Shown one piece after another: positions 7,126-16,965 of a DNA stretch of 34,603 nucleotides (positions are counted from its first letter, which is position 1; the number at the start of each line of letters is the position of its first letter). The position numbers and the translations under genes were made by a program. This DNA is from Rikenellaceae bacterium (lineage in GTDB: Bacteria > Bacteroidota > Bacteroidia > Bacteroidales > Rikenellaceae): positions 1-34,603 of the forward strand of contig JAJQEF010000048.1 of assembly GCA_021201795.1 (NCBI GenBank). The letters run 5' to 3'. The notes under the pieces are model-generated. The model was not told the origin of the DNA. It searched no databases and saw only the letters and a program-made list of their open reading frames with translations.

Positions 7126-8226
7126 TTACTTAATTACGTTATAAAAACTATCGCGTTCGACAGCCATATATCCGGCACCTTCTATAAGTTTACGCATATC
7201 AGTGACAGTCATTGACGGTTTACGTTCCTCGGCTCCGGCCATGGAATATATTTTAGTGGTGTCATCAATTGTGCCGTCTATATCGTCCGCTCCGAAATTT
7301 AAAGCAAGCTGTGTGGTATTTTTCCCATACATCGGCCAATATGCTTTTATATGCGGAAAATTGTCGAGATAAATCCGCGTTACAGCCAAAACTCTCATGT
7401 CTTCAGTTACCGGAACTTCACCTATTTCCGACAAGGAATTATTAAGATTCCGGTATTTCAACGGGATGAACGCATTGAACCCGTTCGTTCTGTCCTGCAA
7501 ATCCCTCAATCGGCTAAGATGGTCGATACGGTGCTCGTTATTCTCGATATGCCCGTACAGCATCGTGGCATTGGACGATATTCCGAGCGAGTGCGCAGTT
7601 TCATGCACCTGCAGCCACCTATCCGACGAACATTTCTGACCGCATAATTCATATCTCAATTTCTCGTCGAATATCTCCGCACCTCCTCCAGGCATGGCCT
7701 CCATTCCACTTTCCTTTAGCAATCCCAGCCCTTTCTCCAGCGATAATCCTGCTTTGTTTATCATCGAATCGATCTCCACGGCAGAAAAGGCTTTGACAGT
7801 AATATCAGGAAGTATCTTCTTTATTTTTTTTATCAGATCCACGTAATAATAAAAATCCCTGTCCTGATGCACTCCACCTACGATATGAACCTCTGTAACT
7901 CCCGTATTTTTATACCCGGAAACGATATCCAACATCTCTTCCGTCCCCATGAACCACGCTTCCGGAGAATCCGCAGGTTTCCTGTACGAACAGAATTTAC
8001 AGTTGAAAATGCAGATATTAGTTGGCTCCAAATGGAAGTTCCTGTTGTAGAAAACAATCTTACCTCTCTTTTTTTCTTTTACTTTCACAGCAAGTAAACC
8101 AAGCAATGACAGCGGAGCGTCGTCGAGCAGTAACAAGGCTTCGTGCGGAAATATTCTTTCTCCGTTTAAAACCTTATCGCTTATATTCCGGAACTTTTCC
8201 GGAATGAGTTTAACCAATGGCTTCAA
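7126..8226 (-). CDS. mqnE: Aminodeoxyfutalosine synthase MqnE (radical SAM)
   Basis: The 366-residue radical-SAM enzyme has the cluster motif C-x3-C-x2-C at Cys72, Cys76 and Cys79 (CIFNCKFCSYR). The MPGGGAEIF segment and the late segments with GADDIDGT and SMAGAEE fit MqnE, which joins SAM and chorismate-derived 3-[(1-carboxyvinyl)oxy]benzoate to aminodeoxyfutalosine, an early step of the futalosine menaquinone pathway. MqnC and CofH are related; these late segments favour MqnE. It starts 2 bp after the thioesterase stop and ends a three-gene operon with radA. No other mqn gene is in the window. Confidence 0.9.
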   Translation of the reverse strand: MKPLVKLIPEKFRNISDKVLNGERIFPHEALLLLDDAPLSLLGLLAVKVKEKKRGKIVFYNRNFHLEPTNICIFNCKFCSYRKPADSPEAWFMGTEEMLDIVSGYKNTGVTEVHIVGGVHQDRDFYYYVDLIKKIKKILPDITVKAFSAVEIDSMINKAGLSLEKGLGLLKESGMEAMPGGGAEIFDEKLRYELCGQKCSSDRWLQVHETAHSLGISSNATMLYGHIENNEHRIDHLSRLRDLQDRTNGFNAFIPLKYRNLNNSLSEIGEVPVTEDMRVLAVTRIYLDNFPHIKAYWPMYGKNTTQLALNFGADDIDGTIDDTTKIYSMAGAEERKPSMTVTDMRKLIEGAGYMAVERDSFYNVIK

Positions 8227-8228
8227 TG

Positions 8229-8735
8229 CTATATCTCTATTTCTGTAACAACTTCATTTTCCACGGTAAAACCCAATTCGCTGTCCACGAATTTTTCGTC
8301 TGCGATCTGGGAGATCTGCCGTTTCATATACAAACCTTCTGCCTCTACGGCAATTTCTCCGTCAGGCAGGTAAATTTCTCCGGTACCTTCGAATATCCTG
8401 CCGTTATCCTTCGTGATACGCCCTATTGCCTTAAGCTCTACACCATACGGCACAGGCTTGCGGTATTTCATCTTAAGCTCCATGGTTACCCCCCATACCA
8501 TCTGCCCATGGTGCATGCAGATCGCACGGCCTATGGTCTCGTCCATAATAGCGGACGAGATACCTCCGTGAAGGATATTCGGATAGCTCTGATGTTTCAT
8601 GTCCGGAGTAAAAACCGCGATCAGTTCATCGGTATCCGTTTCATAGAATGCAGTTTTTAACCCGAAATCATTTTCAAGGCCGCATATAAAACAATTTCTG
8701 GAATTGTACTGCCTCTTCAATATCTTATATTTCAT
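8229..8735 (-). CDS. Hotdog-fold thioesterase (PaaI-like)
   Basis: I choose the ATG at 8735 (168 residues, MKYKILKR), which overlaps the radA end by 11 bp; an upstream ATG at 8780 would overlap it by 56 bp. The protein shows the hotdog signature HGGISSAIMDETIG and the CxxC-containing start NCFICG often seen in this subgroup. Such enzymes hydrolyse acyl-CoA thioesters in the cytoplasm. Lying beside mqnE it might act on a CoA intermediate, but the futalosine pathway needs none, so the substrate is unknown. Confidence 0.82.
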   Translation of the reverse strand: MKYKILKRQYNSRNCFICGLENDFGLKTAFYETDTDELIAVFTPDMKHQSYPNILHGGISSAIMDETIGRAICMHHGQMVWGVTMELKMKYRKPVPYGVELKAIGRITKDNGRIFEGTGEIYLPDGEIAVEAEGLYMKRQISQIADEKFVDSELGFTVENEVVTEIEI

Positions 8736-10110
8736 TATCGTATGATTTATCCCTGAATAGAGTGCGAAGAAGTTCATCAATACGGTTAACTTCTATAATC
8801 TCTATTTTACGTCCTGTTTTTACTTTTTTATCCAAATGACTGTAACCTGAAACGATTATCCTTTTAAAACCATGTCTCTCGGCTTCCGCGATACGGTTAT
8901 CGGTGCGCGATGCCGGACGTATTTCTCCAGATAACCCAATTTCTCCTGCGAAACACGTTTTGCCGGAAATCGGCCGATCGAGTGCGGATGATAATACAGA
9001 AGCTATTACCGCCATATCCATCCCCGGGTCGTTTATTTTGAAACCTCCTGCAAAATTTAAAAATACATCGTTCGAATACATCTTGAAATTAAGCCTCTTT
9101 TCCAGAACCGCAAGAAGCATGTTCAGTCTTTTATGCTCGAATCCGGTAGATGTCCTCTGGGGGGTTCCGTACGCAGCAGTACTTACGAGAGCCTGTGTTT
9201 CTATTAGATACGGACGTATTCCATCGATAGAGGCACCTATCGCTATACCGCTGAGGGCCTCGCCGTAATGTTCCGAGAGCAATATATCCGAAGGATTCGC
9301 TACTTCCTTCAACCCTTCGTTCCTCATCTCAAATACGCCTATCTCGGAAGTAGCACCGAAACGATTTTTGATTCCTCGCAGTATCCTGTAAATATTGTTG
9401 CCGTCTCCTTCGAACTGAAGAACGACATCCACGATGTGTTCCAGTATTTTTGGACCTGCGATAACTCCGTCCTTGGTTATATGTCCGATCAGAATTACCG
9501 GCACCCCCGACTGTTTGGCATATTTAAGAAGTAACGATGCACATTCCCTGATCTGCGATACACTTCCCGGTGACGATTCTATGGAGTCCGTAAACATAGT
9601 CTGTATAGAGTCCACCACGACCAAATCCGGTTCTAACGCATTTATCTGATTGAGAATGTTTTCAAGAAGTGTTTCCGCATAGATAAAGCAAGTCTCGTTA
9701 TCGGAACCGAGCCGCTCCGCCCTTATCTTGATTTGCTGGGGAGATTCCTCTCCGGAGACATATAAAGTTTTGATATTTTTTGCCTTAAGAGCAAGTTGCA
9801 GGCTGAGGGTAGATTTACCGATACCCGGTTCGCCACCCAACAGAATAAGCGATCCTGGAACGATCCCCCCTCCCAGTACCCTGTTGACCTCGCCGTTATC
9901 CAGAACTATACGGGCCTCGGTAAGAGGTTTTATACGCGTCACCGCAACCGGAACACTCCTTTCCGCAGGAACAAAAGCAGACGGTTTTTCCTTGGAGATG
10001 ACCTCCTCCACCATCGTGTTCCAGGCACCGCATGACGAACATTTGCCAACCCACTTAGCGGACTCGCAGCCACACTCGGTGCAAAAATATGCTTTTTTAA
10101 TTTTAGCCAT
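8725..10110 (-). CDS. radA: DNA repair protein RadA
   Basis: The 461-residue protein has the RadA order of domains: an N-terminal zinc finger (Cys10, Cys13, Cys24, Cys27), a RecA-like ATPase with Walker A GGEPGIGKST (92-101), the RadA-specific KNRFG motif (about residue 250), and a C-terminal Lon-protease-like domain. RadA promotes branch migration of recombination intermediates. It is first in the operon with the thioesterase and mqnE, and the promoter must lie in the 10111-10186 gap, where I see no clear consensus element. Confidence 0.96.
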   Translation of the reverse strand: MAKIKKAYFCTECGCESAKWVGKCSSCGAWNTMVEEVISKEKPSAFVPAERSVPVAVTRIKPLTEARIVLDNGEVNRVLGGGIVPGSLILLGGEPGIGKSTLSLQLALKAKNIKTLYVSGEESPQQIKIRAERLGSDNETCFIYAETLLENILNQINALEPDLVVVDSIQTMFTDSIESSPGSVSQIRECASLLLKYAKQSGVPVILIGHITKDGVIAGPKILEHIVDVVLQFEGDGNNIYRILRGIKNRFGATSEIGVFEMRNEGLKEVANPSDILLSEHYGEALSGIAIGASIDGIRPYLIETQALVSTAAYGTPQRTSTGFEHKRLNMLLAVLEKRLNFKMYSNDVFLNFAGGFKINDPGMDMAVIASVLSSALDRPISGKTCFAGEIGLSGEIRPASRTDNRIAEAERHGFKRIIVSGYSHLDKKVKTGRKIEIIEVNRIDELLRTLFRDKSYDNEI

Positions 10111-10186
10111 TAAACACTACGTTTAAAGGGTAAAATTAAGAAAATAACCGAAATGTATTTATTAGTAACAGACAAGTTATCAAAAA

Positions 10187-10516
10187 CTACTGCATCGGTA
10201 CATCGTAAAGTGGATTAACCGGAATATATCTCATCTTTGGTTGTCGAACTATTTCCACAACCTTATCGTTAACAAGAACTATATAATATTCGTCCCCTTC
10301 ATCAAAAGAATATAAAAATTCCTCGATAAGGTTGGAACCTGCATCCGTTCCTTTATAATTAATGGTAACGAATTGTTTGCCAAGAATCCGATTAACCTCG
10401 TTTTTACTCATTCCCAAATCTATACGGGAGATATTGTTTTGTAAATAACGGGAGACAGAACAACCTGTTAACAATAAGCATAAAAATAATACACCAAAAA
10501 AAAGTTTGATATTCAT
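10187..10516 (-). CDS. Small BamE/SmpA-like lipoprotein
   Basis: I start at the ATG at 10516 (109 residues, MNIKLFFGVLF), which gives a lipoprotein signal with LLTGC. A further upstream ATG at 10570 would precede the promoter-like element at 10534 and spoil the signal. After the lipobox the sequence IDLGMSKNEVNRILGKQF resembles the helix-turn opening of the SmpA/OmlA (BamE) fold. The C-terminus YIPVNPLYDVPMQ is unfamiliar. A role in envelope assembly is possible but unproven. It is monocistronic. Confidence 0.75.
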   Translation of the reverse strand: MNIKLFFGVLFLCLLLTGCSVSRYLQNNISRIDLGMSKNEVNRILGKQFVTINYKGTDAGSNLIEEFLYSFDEGDEYYIVLVNDKVVEIVRQPKMRYIPVNPLYDVPMQ

Positions 10517-10533
10517 TATTCGAAGAATTTTTA

Positions 10534-10541
10534 CAAATATA
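10534..10541 (-). promoter_or_regulatory. Candidate -7 element for the BamE-like lipoprotein gene
   Basis: On the minus strand this reads TATATTTG, 17 bp before the ATG at 10516, and it supports that start. There is no TTG at the expected distance. A second TATATTTG lies at 10680-10687. Apart from these and the operon terminator, 10545-10712 shows nothing recognisable. Confidence 0.45.
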
Positions 10542-10716
10542 ATGAAAGTAGAAAGTAAAGCGAAGTTCACTTCAGCTTTGCTGAGATAAATCTTATATTA
10601 TTCAGATATAGTGAAAATCGAGGGATATCCGAAGGAAATTTATTATCGGGAGAATATCCGGGGTGAGCCCTATAGTCTTCAAATATATCGAAAGTAGACA
10701 GTCAGTATATTTAAAA

Positions 10717-10745
10717 TAAAAGGCTTCCCTGAGTCGGGAAGCCCT
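10717..10745 (-). terminator. Rho-independent terminator of the ribosomal superoperon
   Basis: On the minus strand an 8-bp GC-rich stem (GGCTTCCC/GGGAAGCC) with a 6-base loop is followed by TTTTATTTT. It lies about 25 bp past the rplQ stop. A weaker AT stem (ATATTG/CAATAT, 10750-10766) lies between. Confidence 0.92.
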
Positions 10746-10768
10746 TAATATATTGGTTCTCAATATAC

Positions 10769-11266
10769 TTATTCTGCCGCTGCTTCCTCTGCTGCAGGAG
10801 TTTCCGCAACAGGAGCCTCTGCCGCTGGAGCAGATTCTTTTTTCGCACGGCTTCTTCTTGTTTTTGGTTTTGCTTCGGCAGCAGACTTTTTAGAAGCTGT
10901 ATAAGTTTCGTTGAAATCCACTAACTCGATGAAACACATTTCAGCACCGTCTCCAAGCCTGAAACCCGTCTTGAGAATACGTGTGTATCCGCCCGGACGG
11001 TCAGCTATACGCGGAGCAACTTCTCTGAAAAGTTCCGAGACCGCGAATTTATTCTTGAGAGAGCTGAAAACCATACGACGCGAGTGTGTAGTGTCCTCTT
11101 TGGATTTAGTGATAAGAGGCTCAACGTACATCCTTAACGCCTTAGCCTTAGCAACGGTAGTGTTGATCCTTTTGTGAAGGATAAGGGAAGACGCCATATT
11201 AGCTAGCATAGCCTTACGGTGTCCTGTTTTTCTACCAAGGTGATTTATTTTTTTATTATGTCTCAT
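10769..11266 (-). CDS. rplQ: 50S ribosomal protein L17
   Basis: The 165-residue protein matches L17 over residues 1-120 (start [20 protein letters not shown]), which binds 23S rRNA near the exit-tunnel side of the large subunit. Residues 125-165 are a tail, first basic (KTRRSRAKK) then Ala/Glu/Pro-rich. It is the last gene of the superoperon, 34 bp after rpoA and just before the terminator. Confidence 0.98.
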   Translation of the reverse strand: MRHNKKINHLGRKTGHRKAMLANMASSLILHKRINTTVAKAKALRMYVEPLITKSKEDTTHSRRMVFSSLKNKFAVSELFREVAPRIADRPGGYTRILKTGFRLGDGAEMCFIELVDFNETYTASKKSAAEAKPKTRRSRAKKESAPAAEAPVAETPAAEEAAAE

Positions 11267-11300
11267 TTTTCTTTGAAAATTTAACCAACGGGGTTAGTAC

Positions 11301-12293
11301 TTAGTCTTTATCAAGTTTGTAAGGAGTAACGTCCATTCCGTAGTGGAGATTGAGCGATTCGAGAAGTTCGTCAAGTTCGGACAAGGATTTCTTCCCGAAG
11401 TTTCTGAATTTCAAAAGATCGTTTCTGTGGAACTTTACGAGGTCCCCTACTGTTTCCACCTCAGCAGCTTTGAGACAGTTCAATGCCCTTACTGAAAGAT
11501 CCTGGTCATACAGTTTGGTTTTCAGAAGCTGGCGCATGTGAAGTGCATCCTCGTCGAACTCTTCCGAAGAATTGTTCTCCTCCAGATTCACGGTTATTTT
11601 CTCATCCGAGAATAGCATGAAGTGGTGGATAAGGATTTTCGCCGCTTCTTTAAGAGCGTCCTTCGGAGTTATAGATCCGTCGGTAGTTATCTCCAGATTT
11701 AACTTTTCATAGTCCGTTTTCTGTTCCACACGATAGTTTTCTATCGAGTATTTAACGTTTTTGATCGGAGTATGTATCGAATCTATCGCGAGAAGCCCGA
11801 ATTCTGCGTCGACAGGTTTATTTTCCTCCGCAGGAACGTAACCACGGCCCTTGCCGATAGTTATGTCCATCTGAAGTTTAACATCGCTGTCCAAACGGCA
11901 GATCACCAAGTCCGGATTCAACACCTTGAAGTTCGTAAGGAAGTTCGATATATGTCCTGCGGTAAGTTCTGTCAATCCCGCGACATTTATCGTTACTTTC
12001 TCAAAATCGGCAGATTCGATCGTACGGATAAATCTTACCTGTTTGAGGTTAAGGATGATGTCGATCATCCCTTCCATTACCCCGGGTATCGATGCGAATT
12101 CGTGGCTTACACCTGCGACTTTCACAGTAGTAATAGCATACCCCTCCAATGAAGAAAGAAGAATGCGGCGAAGTGCGTTACCCACAGTTATGCCGAATCC
12201 CGGTTCCAACGGACGGAATTCGAATTTACCGAATTCCGATGTCGATTCAAGCATAATGACCTTTTCAGGTTTTTGGAATGCTAATATTGCCAT
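11301..12293 (-). CDS. rpoA: RNA polymerase alpha subunit
   Basis: The 330-residue protein has the normal two-domain build: an assembly domain (about 1-230, with [14 protein letters not shown]) that nucleates the polymerase core, and a C-terminal helix-hairpin-helix domain (about 255-320, ending [16 protein letters not shown]) that contacts upstream DNA and activators. It lies 24 bp after rpsD, the usual alpha-operon place. Confidence 0.99.
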   Translation of the reverse strand: MAILAFQKPEKVIMLESTSEFGKFEFRPLEPGFGITVGNALRRILLSSLEGYAITTVKVAGVSHEFASIPGVMEGMIDIILNLKQVRFIRTIESADFEKVTINVAGLTELTAGHISNFLTNFKVLNPDLVICRLDSDVKLQMDITIGKGRGYVPAEENKPVDAEFGLLAIDSIHTPIKNVKYSIENYRVEQKTDYEKLNLEITTDGSITPKDALKEAAKILIHHFMLFSDEKITVNLEENNSSEEFDEDALHMRQLLKTKLYDQDLSVRALNCLKAAEVETVGDLVKFHRNDLLKFRNFGKKSLSELDELLESLNLHYGMDVTPYKLDKD

Positions 12294-12317
12294 AAGATAT
12301 GCTCCTTCAATTAATTA

Positions 12318-12923
12318 CTACTTAGAATATAATTCGACGATAAGTTGTTCCTTGATGTTTTCCGGAATTTCTTCCCTTTCAGGTTTTTGCATGAATCGAC
12401 CTGTCATAGAAGTACCGTCCCACTCTAACCATGAGTAGCGGCTTCTTCTGCCAGCCAGTGATTCTGAGATAACCTCAAGGGATTTCGATTTTTCCCTTAC
12501 TCCTATAACGTCCCCTGGTCTCACACTGTAAGAAGGAATATTGACAACTTTACCGTTTACAGTTATGTGCCTGTGAGACACTAGCTGGCGTGCACCTGCA
12601 CGTGTAGGAGCTATACCGAGACGGTATACTACATTGTCCAGACGGCATTCGAGGTATTTCAACAAGTCCTCGCCGGTGATACCGCCCTGACGAGATGCGA
12701 TATCGTAAGCTTTACGGAATTGTTTTTCCTGTACGCCGTATATTGCTTTAGCCTTTTGTTTTTCAAGAAGCTGAGTACCGTACTCCGATACTTTTTTACG
12801 CTTACGCGCCAAACCATGCTGTCCCGGAGGGAAATTTTTCCTTTCGAAATATTTGTCCGCACCGTAAATAGCTTCGCCGAATTTTCTGGCAATCTTGGTT
12901 TTTGGTCCTATATATCTTCCCAT
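12318..12923 (-). CDS. rpsD: 30S ribosomal protein S4
   Basis: The 201-residue S4 starts [16 protein letters not shown] and has the S4 RNA-binding domain at about 90-155 ([20 protein letters not shown]). It is a primary 16S binder that nucleates the 30S body and, in other bacteria, represses the alpha operon. No zinc-binding Cys cluster is present at the N-terminus. It lies 41 bp after rpsK, a gap large enough for a control element, though I see none. Confidence 0.99.
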   Translation of the reverse strand: MGRYIGPKTKIARKFGEAIYGADKYFERKNFPPGQHGLARKRKKVSEYGTQLLEKQKAKAIYGVQEKQFRKAYDIASRQGGITGEDLLKYLECRLDNVVYRLGIAPTRAGARQLVSHRHITVNGKVVNIPSYSVRPGDVIGVREKSKSLEVISESLAGRRSRYSWLEWDGTSMTGRFMQKPEREEIPENIKEQLIVELYSK

Positions 12924-12964
12924 TTTATGAAAGCTGTTTACAAATTAATTAAAACCACCGAAAA

Positions 12965-13354
12965 TTAGACACGTCTTCTTTTAGGCGGACGGCAACCGTT
13001 GAAAGGAAGCGGAGTAAAGTCTACGATCTCAGTCACTTCGATACCAGCTCCGTGGATAGTCCTGATAGCGGACTCACGGCCTGCACCCGGACCTTTCACG
13101 TAAACTTTTACTTTCCTTAAACCGAGGTCGTAAGCTACTTTAGCACAATTCTGTGCTGCTGTCTGGGCTGCATAAGGAGTATTTTTTTTAGAGCCCCTAA
13201 AACCCATTTTACCTGCGGAACTCCAGCTGATAACTTCGCCGTTCGAGTTAGCAAGTGTTATGATTACGTTGTTGAAAGTCGAATGGATATGAGCCTGACC
13301 CAATGCGTCAACTTTAACAACTCTTTTTTTAACTGCTGTGGTCTTTTTTGCCAT
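12965..13354 (-). CDS. rpsK: 30S ribosomal protein S11
   Basis: The 129-residue S11 carries the family core [14 protein letters not shown] and the conserved basic tail ending [13 protein letters not shown]. It sits on the 30S platform next to the E-site mRNA path. The first 15 residues are a Lys-rich extension. It follows rpsM by 12 bp. Confidence 0.99.
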   Translation of the reverse strand: MAKKTTAVKKRVVKVDALGQAHIHSTFNNVIITLANSNGEVISWSSAGKMGFRGSKKNTPYAAQTAAQNCAKVAYDLGLRKVKVYVKGPGAGRESAIRTIHGAGIEVTEIVDFTPLPFNGCRPPKRRRV

Positions 13355-13366
13355 AACTCTTTAAAA

Positions 13367-13747
13367 TTACTTAGTTGCTTTTTTCTTGTTGGCTACTGTT
13401 TTCTTCCTACCCTTTCTCGTACGGGCATTGTTTTTAGTACTCTGTCCCCTTAGCGGAAGTCCGATACGGTGACGGATACCACGGTAACATCCGATGTCCA
13501 TAAGACGTTTGATGTTAAGCTGAACAGTAGACCTTAACTCACCTTCAACTTTATAACCGTCTTCGGCGATCACGCCACGGATAGCGTTGATCTGCTCGTC
13601 GTTCCAGTCCTTAACTTTAGTATCGTAATCGATACCTGCTTTTTCCAATATTGCGCGGGCTGAGCTTCTGCCTATGCCGTAAACATAAGTCAAGCCTATT
13701 TCGCCCCTTTTATTTTTTGGTAAATCTACACCGACAATACGTGCCAT
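13367..13747 (-). CDS. rpsM: 30S ribosomal protein S13
   Basis: The 126-residue S13 has the helix-hairpin-helix segment [17 protein letters not shown] and a long basic tail that, in known structures, reaches the P-site tRNA; it also bridges to the 50S central protuberance. It lies 31 bp after rpmJ, the usual order. Confidence 0.99.
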   Translation of the reverse strand: MARIVGVDLPKNKRGEIGLTYVYGIGRSSARAILEKAGIDYDTKVKDWNDEQINAIRGVIAEDGYKVEGELRSTVQLNIKRLMDIGCYRGIRHRIGLPLRGQSTKNNARTRKGRKKTVANKKKATK

Positions 13748-13778
13748 AATTCAAATCTTCTTTTTTAATTTAAAAAAA

Positions 13779-13895
13779 TTACCCTTGGCGCATTTTAAAC
13801 TTAGGATTCTTTTTGCAGATAACGTATAAACGGCCTTTGCGTTTTACGATCTTGCAATCCTCACTTCTTTTCTTTATAGATGCTCTAACTTTCAT
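13779..13895 (-). CDS. rpmJ: 50S ribosomal protein L36
   Basis: This is a short gene of 38 codons reading [17 protein letters not shown] and ending NPKFKMRQG, which is L36. Only two of the four zinc ligands of the classical C-x2-C-x12-C-x4-H form remain (Cys14 and Cys27): the first Cys is Ser and the His position is Lys. It is therefore the zinc-independent form. It lies 51 bp after infA. Confidence 0.97.
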   Translation of the reverse strand: MKVRASIKKRSEDCKIVKRKGRLYVICKKNPKFKMRQG

Positions 13896-13946
13896 CTCAA
13901 GTAAGTTTTTAAAGATTCATTCCTTAATAACGGAAAAATCCTGTTT

Positions 13947-14165
13947 TTATTTATATCTGAATGAAATTCTTCCTTTCGACAGATCGTAAGGAGACATTTC
14001 TACTTTAACTTTATCTCCCGGCAGTATTTTGATGTAGTGCATTCTCATCTTACCGGAAATGTGTGCGGTAATAATATGTCCGTTATCGAGTTCGACTCTG
14101 AACATCGCATTCGATAACGCTTCTATTATGGTACCGTCCTTCTCAATTGCAGCTTGTTTTGCCAT
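13947..14165 (-). CDS. infA: Translation initiation factor IF-1
   Basis: The 72-residue protein starts at the ATG at 14165 ([11 protein letters not shown]) and is a single OB-fold S1-like domain with the IF-1 stretch [20 protein letters not shown]. It binds the 30S A site during initiation. An upstream in-frame ATG at 14210 would run into map and was not used. It is 10 bp after map. Confidence 0.98.
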   Translation of the reverse strand: MAKQAAIEKDGTIIEALSNAMFRVELDNGHIITAHISGKMRMHYIKILPGDKVKVEMSPYDLSKGRISFRYK

Positions 14166-14175
14166 AGTTCTATTT

Positions 14176-14940
14176 TTAATTTTCGATATAATCAAAACTC
14201 GTGAGAACATCCGCCCCGTTTTTTGTAACGGCTACAGCGAATTCGTAATGTGCGGAAGGCTTCTTGTCCTTTGTGCGGACGGTCCATCCGTCGTTTTCGA
14301 AAACGATCTGGCGGGTTCCCATATTAATCATCGGTTCAATACATATAACCAGTCCTTCTTTCAGGAGAGCTCCTCTTCCTCTGGCACCGTAATTCGGCAC
14401 CTCAGGCGCTTCGTGCATCGAACGTCCCAGTCCGTGTCCGACCAGTTCCCTTACTACGGAGAAACCGTTCTTCTCGGCGTGGCTTTGTACGGCATTGGCA
14501 ATGTCTCCAATGCGGTTGCCGATCTTTACCTGTTCGACCCCTTTATAAAGGCTCTCTTTCGTTACGTCCAACAGTTTCCGGACTTCGGGTTCTATTTCAC
14601 CTACGGCAAACGTATATGCCGAGTCACCATAGAAACCTTTCATCACTGTTCCGCAGTCCACAGAAATGATATCGCCTTCTTTAAGAATTGTCTTTGCAGA
14701 AGGAATACCGTGCACCACTTGTTCGTTGACGGAAATACAAAGGCTGTTCGGGAAGCCCTGGTAACCTAAGAATCCTGGAACCGCACCATTGGTGCGTATA
14801 TATTCTTCGGCGATTCTGTCGAGTTCCAAAGTGGAAACTCCCGGCCGTATATGTTTTCCGACTTCAGCAAGAGTACGGGATACGAGCATATTATTCTCGC
14901 GCATTATCTCGATCTCTTCTTCCGTTTTGTAATATATCAT
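14176..14940 (-). CDS. map: Methionine aminopeptidase, type I
   Basis: With the ATG at 14940 ([13 protein letters not shown]) it has 254 residues. All five metal ligands are visible: Asp in ISVDCG, Asp in YGDSAYTF, His in VGHGLG, Glu in IEPM and Glu in HYEFAV. It removes the initiator methionine from nascent proteins. An ATG 21 bp upstream is possible but adds residues that do not fit the family. It follows secY directly; adk, which sits between them in many bacteria, is absent. Confidence 0.97.
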   Translation of the reverse strand: MIYYKTEEEIEIMRENNMLVSRTLAEVGKHIRPGVSTLELDRIAEEYIRTNGAVPGFLGYQGFPNSLCISVNEQVVHGIPSAKTILKEGDIISVDCGTVMKGFYGDSAYTFAVGEIEPEVRKLLDVTKESLYKGVEQVKIGNRIGDIANAVQSHAEKNGFSVVRELVGHGLGRSMHEAPEVPNYGARGRGALLKEGLVICIEPMINMGTRQIVFENDGWTVRTKDKKPSAHYEFAVAVTKNGADVLTSFDYIEN

Positions 14941-14967
14941 ATATAAAGAACCTGATGGCACAATCTG

Positions 14968-16290
14968 TTATGAGCGTCCCTGTATCCTGCCATTCTTCAT
15001 CAAACCATCGTAGTGACGGTTGAGAAGATAGCTTTCTATCTGTTTTAGTGTATCAAGTATAACCCCTACTAAGATCAACAACGAGGTACCGCCATAAAAA
15101 TAAGCGAACTGATTGTTGATTCCGAGCATCATCGCGAATACAGGAAGTATCGCTACTGTAGCAAGGAATATAGACCCTGGAAGAGTGATTCTTGTCATTA
15201 CATTATCGAGATATTCGGCTGTTTTTTTTCCCGGTTTAATTCCCGGTATAAATCCTCCGTTGCGTTTCATATCGTCAGCCATCGATGTAGTGTTTATAGT
15301 TATTGCAGTATAAACATATGTAAACGCAATTACGAGAACAGCAAAAATAAAGTTATACCAGAATCCCATGGTGTTACCGAGGGTAGCTCCGATTGAACTT
15401 GTCGCTTCCCATCTCTGCAATAAAAGAGGGAAGAACATCAGTGCCTGAGCAAAGATGATCGGCATAACTCCAGCCGCATTGATCTTAAGTGGGATATACT
15501 GGCGAACGCCTCCATACTGTTTGTTACCAACAATTCGTTTTGCATACTGTACCGGTATCTTCCTTACTGCCTGTACTAAGGCAATAGTTGCTGCGAATAC
15601 GAGGAATAGTATAACTATTTCCACAACGAGCATTACGAGTCCGCCGGCCTGGCCTGTAAAACGAGAATTGATTTCTGCAAGGAAAGCATGAGGGAGTCTT
15701 GCGATGATACCCACCATGATAATAAGAGAAACACCGTTGCCGATACCTTTATCCGTGATCTTCTCTCCGAGCCACATTACGAACATGGTTCCCGCAACAA
15801 GCACTATTGCTGCCGATACCACAAATAACACACTCTTCGGTCCGAGCACATAAGCCGCGGAAGGTAGCTGGCTGTTCAACGTAGCAAGATACGCAGGTAT
15901 CTGCACTACCAGAACGATGATTGTCAGGTAACGTGTCCACTGATTCATTTTACGCCTTCCGCTCTCTCCTTCTTTCTGAAGTTTTTGGAAATAAGGTATC
16001 AGTATCCCTAACAGCTGTATGATGATCGAAGCTGTAATGTAAGGCATGATACCTAGCGCAAAAATCGAGGCATTACTGAACGCACTTCCGGAGAATATAT
16101 CCAGAAGTCCGAGGAGTCCATTGCCCCCTACAGTGTTTTGCAATTCTCCCAAGGCATGGGGATTGATGCCCGGAATAACCACAAAACTACCTAACCTATA
16201 AATAAGAACGAGACCTAAGGTATAGAGGATACTCTTCCTTAGTTCTTCGATCTTAAATATATTTTTAATAGTCTCTATTAGTTTTCTCAT
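14968..16290 (-). CDS. secY: Preprotein translocase subunit SecY
   Basis: The 440-residue polytopic protein has ten predicted membrane segments and the SecY signatures RLGSFVVIPGI (near the N-terminus), the segment ALGIMPYITASIIIQLL and a basic cytoplasmic loop with GFIPGIKPGKKT. It forms the channel of the SecYEG translocon. It lies 5 bp after rplO, as in the spc operon. Confidence 0.99.
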   Translation of the reverse strand: MRKLIETIKNIFKIEELRKSILYTLGLVLIYRLGSFVVIPGINPHALGELQNTVGGNGLLGLLDIFSGSAFSNASIFALGIMPYITASIIIQLLGILIPYFQKLQKEGESGRRKMNQWTRYLTIIVLVVQIPAYLATLNSQLPSAAYVLGPKSVLFVVSAAIVLVAGTMFVMWLGEKITDKGIGNGVSLIIMVGIIARLPHAFLAEINSRFTGQAGGLVMLVVEIVILFLVFAATIALVQAVRKIPVQYAKRIVGNKQYGGVRQYIPLKINAAGVMPIIFAQALMFFPLLLQRWEATSSIGATLGNTMGFWYNFIFAVLVIAFTYVYTAITINTTSMADDMKRNGGFIPGIKPGKKTAEYLDNVMTRITLPGSIFLATVAILPVFAMMLGINNQFAYFYGGTSLLILVGVILDTLKQIESYLLNRHYDGLMKNGRIQGRS

Positions 16291-16295
16291 CAGAA

Positions 16296-16742
16296 TTAGA
16301 GTTTAATAGCCTGCCCTTCTTTAGCTTCTATAGCGGCAATAGCTGATTTAGAGAAAGCATGTGCAGTAACTTCGAGCTTAGCGTTCAAAGTTCCGTTGCC
16401 AAGGATCTTAACCTTATCGTTCTTCGATGCGAATCCTTCACTTACCAATGTTTCGATAGTGATTACCGAAAGATTGTTTTTAGATGCGAGTTTTTCCAAA
16501 GTATAAAGGTTAATCGCTTTATATTCTACACGTTCGTGGTTTTTAAAATCGAATTTAGGAACACGCCTTTGAAGCGGCATCTGTCCTCCTTCGAAACCTA
16601 CTTTACGTGAGTATCCTGAACGAGACTGAGCACCTTTGTGTCCACGAGTGGAAGTACCGCCACGACCAGATCCCTGACCCCTACCAATTCTCTTTTCTTT
16701 TTTTGTCGAGCCTGCTGCAGGCTTCAAATTACTGAGATTCAT
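16296..16742 (-). CDS. rplO: 50S ribosomal protein L15
   Basis: I start at the ATG at 16742 (148 residues, MNLSNLKPAAGSTKK), the normal L15 N-terminus; a longer frame to 16814 would overlap rpmD. The Gly/Arg-rich start (GRGQGSGRGGTSTRGHKG) threads into domain V-adjacent 23S rRNA and is needed late in 50S assembly. It lies 28 bp after rpmD. Confidence 0.98.
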   Translation of the reverse strand: MNLSNLKPAAGSTKKEKRIGRGQGSGRGGTSTRGHKGAQSRSGYSRKVGFEGGQMPLQRRVPKFDFKNHERVEYKAINLYTLEKLASKNNLSVITIETLVSEGFASKNDKVKILGNGTLNAKLEVTAHAFSKSAIAAIEAKEGQAIKL

Positions 16743-16770
16743 TTTTTTTAATGGTAAATGGGTTAATGTT

Positions 16771-16953
16771 CTACTTAACTTCTTCCACCTTAACAAGGTG
16801 TTTAACTTTTTCAATCATTCCAAGAATAATAGCAGAATCCTCATGCTGAACGGTCTGATTGATTTTTCTTAAGCCCAGAGCGTCGAGATTCCTTTTCTGG
16901 TTCTCGGTCGCACCGATACGGCTTCTTAATTGCGTAATATTCAATTTTGCCAT
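16771..16953 (-). CDS. rpmD: 50S ribosomal protein L30
   Basis: The ATG at 16953 gives 60 residues ([15 protein letters not shown]), the standard short bacterial L30 with [14 protein letters not shown] Met two codons earlier is less likely. It is a non-essential surface protein in some bacteria. It lies 12 bp after rpsE. Confidence 0.97.
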   Translation of the reverse strand: MAKLNITQLRSRIGATENQKRNLDALGLRKINQTVQHEDSAIILGMIEKVKHLVKVEEVK

Positions 16954-16965
16954 TTTCAATGAGAA

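Noticed and set aside
13779-13895. Loss of two zinc ligands in L36 as a defect
   Set aside because: Zinc-free L36 and S14 forms are common alternatives; the rest of the protein is intact.
14059-14769. Long plus-strand open frame opposite map
   Set aside because: It lies wholly against infA and map, both certain genes, and its translation is low-complexity and unlike any protein family I know.
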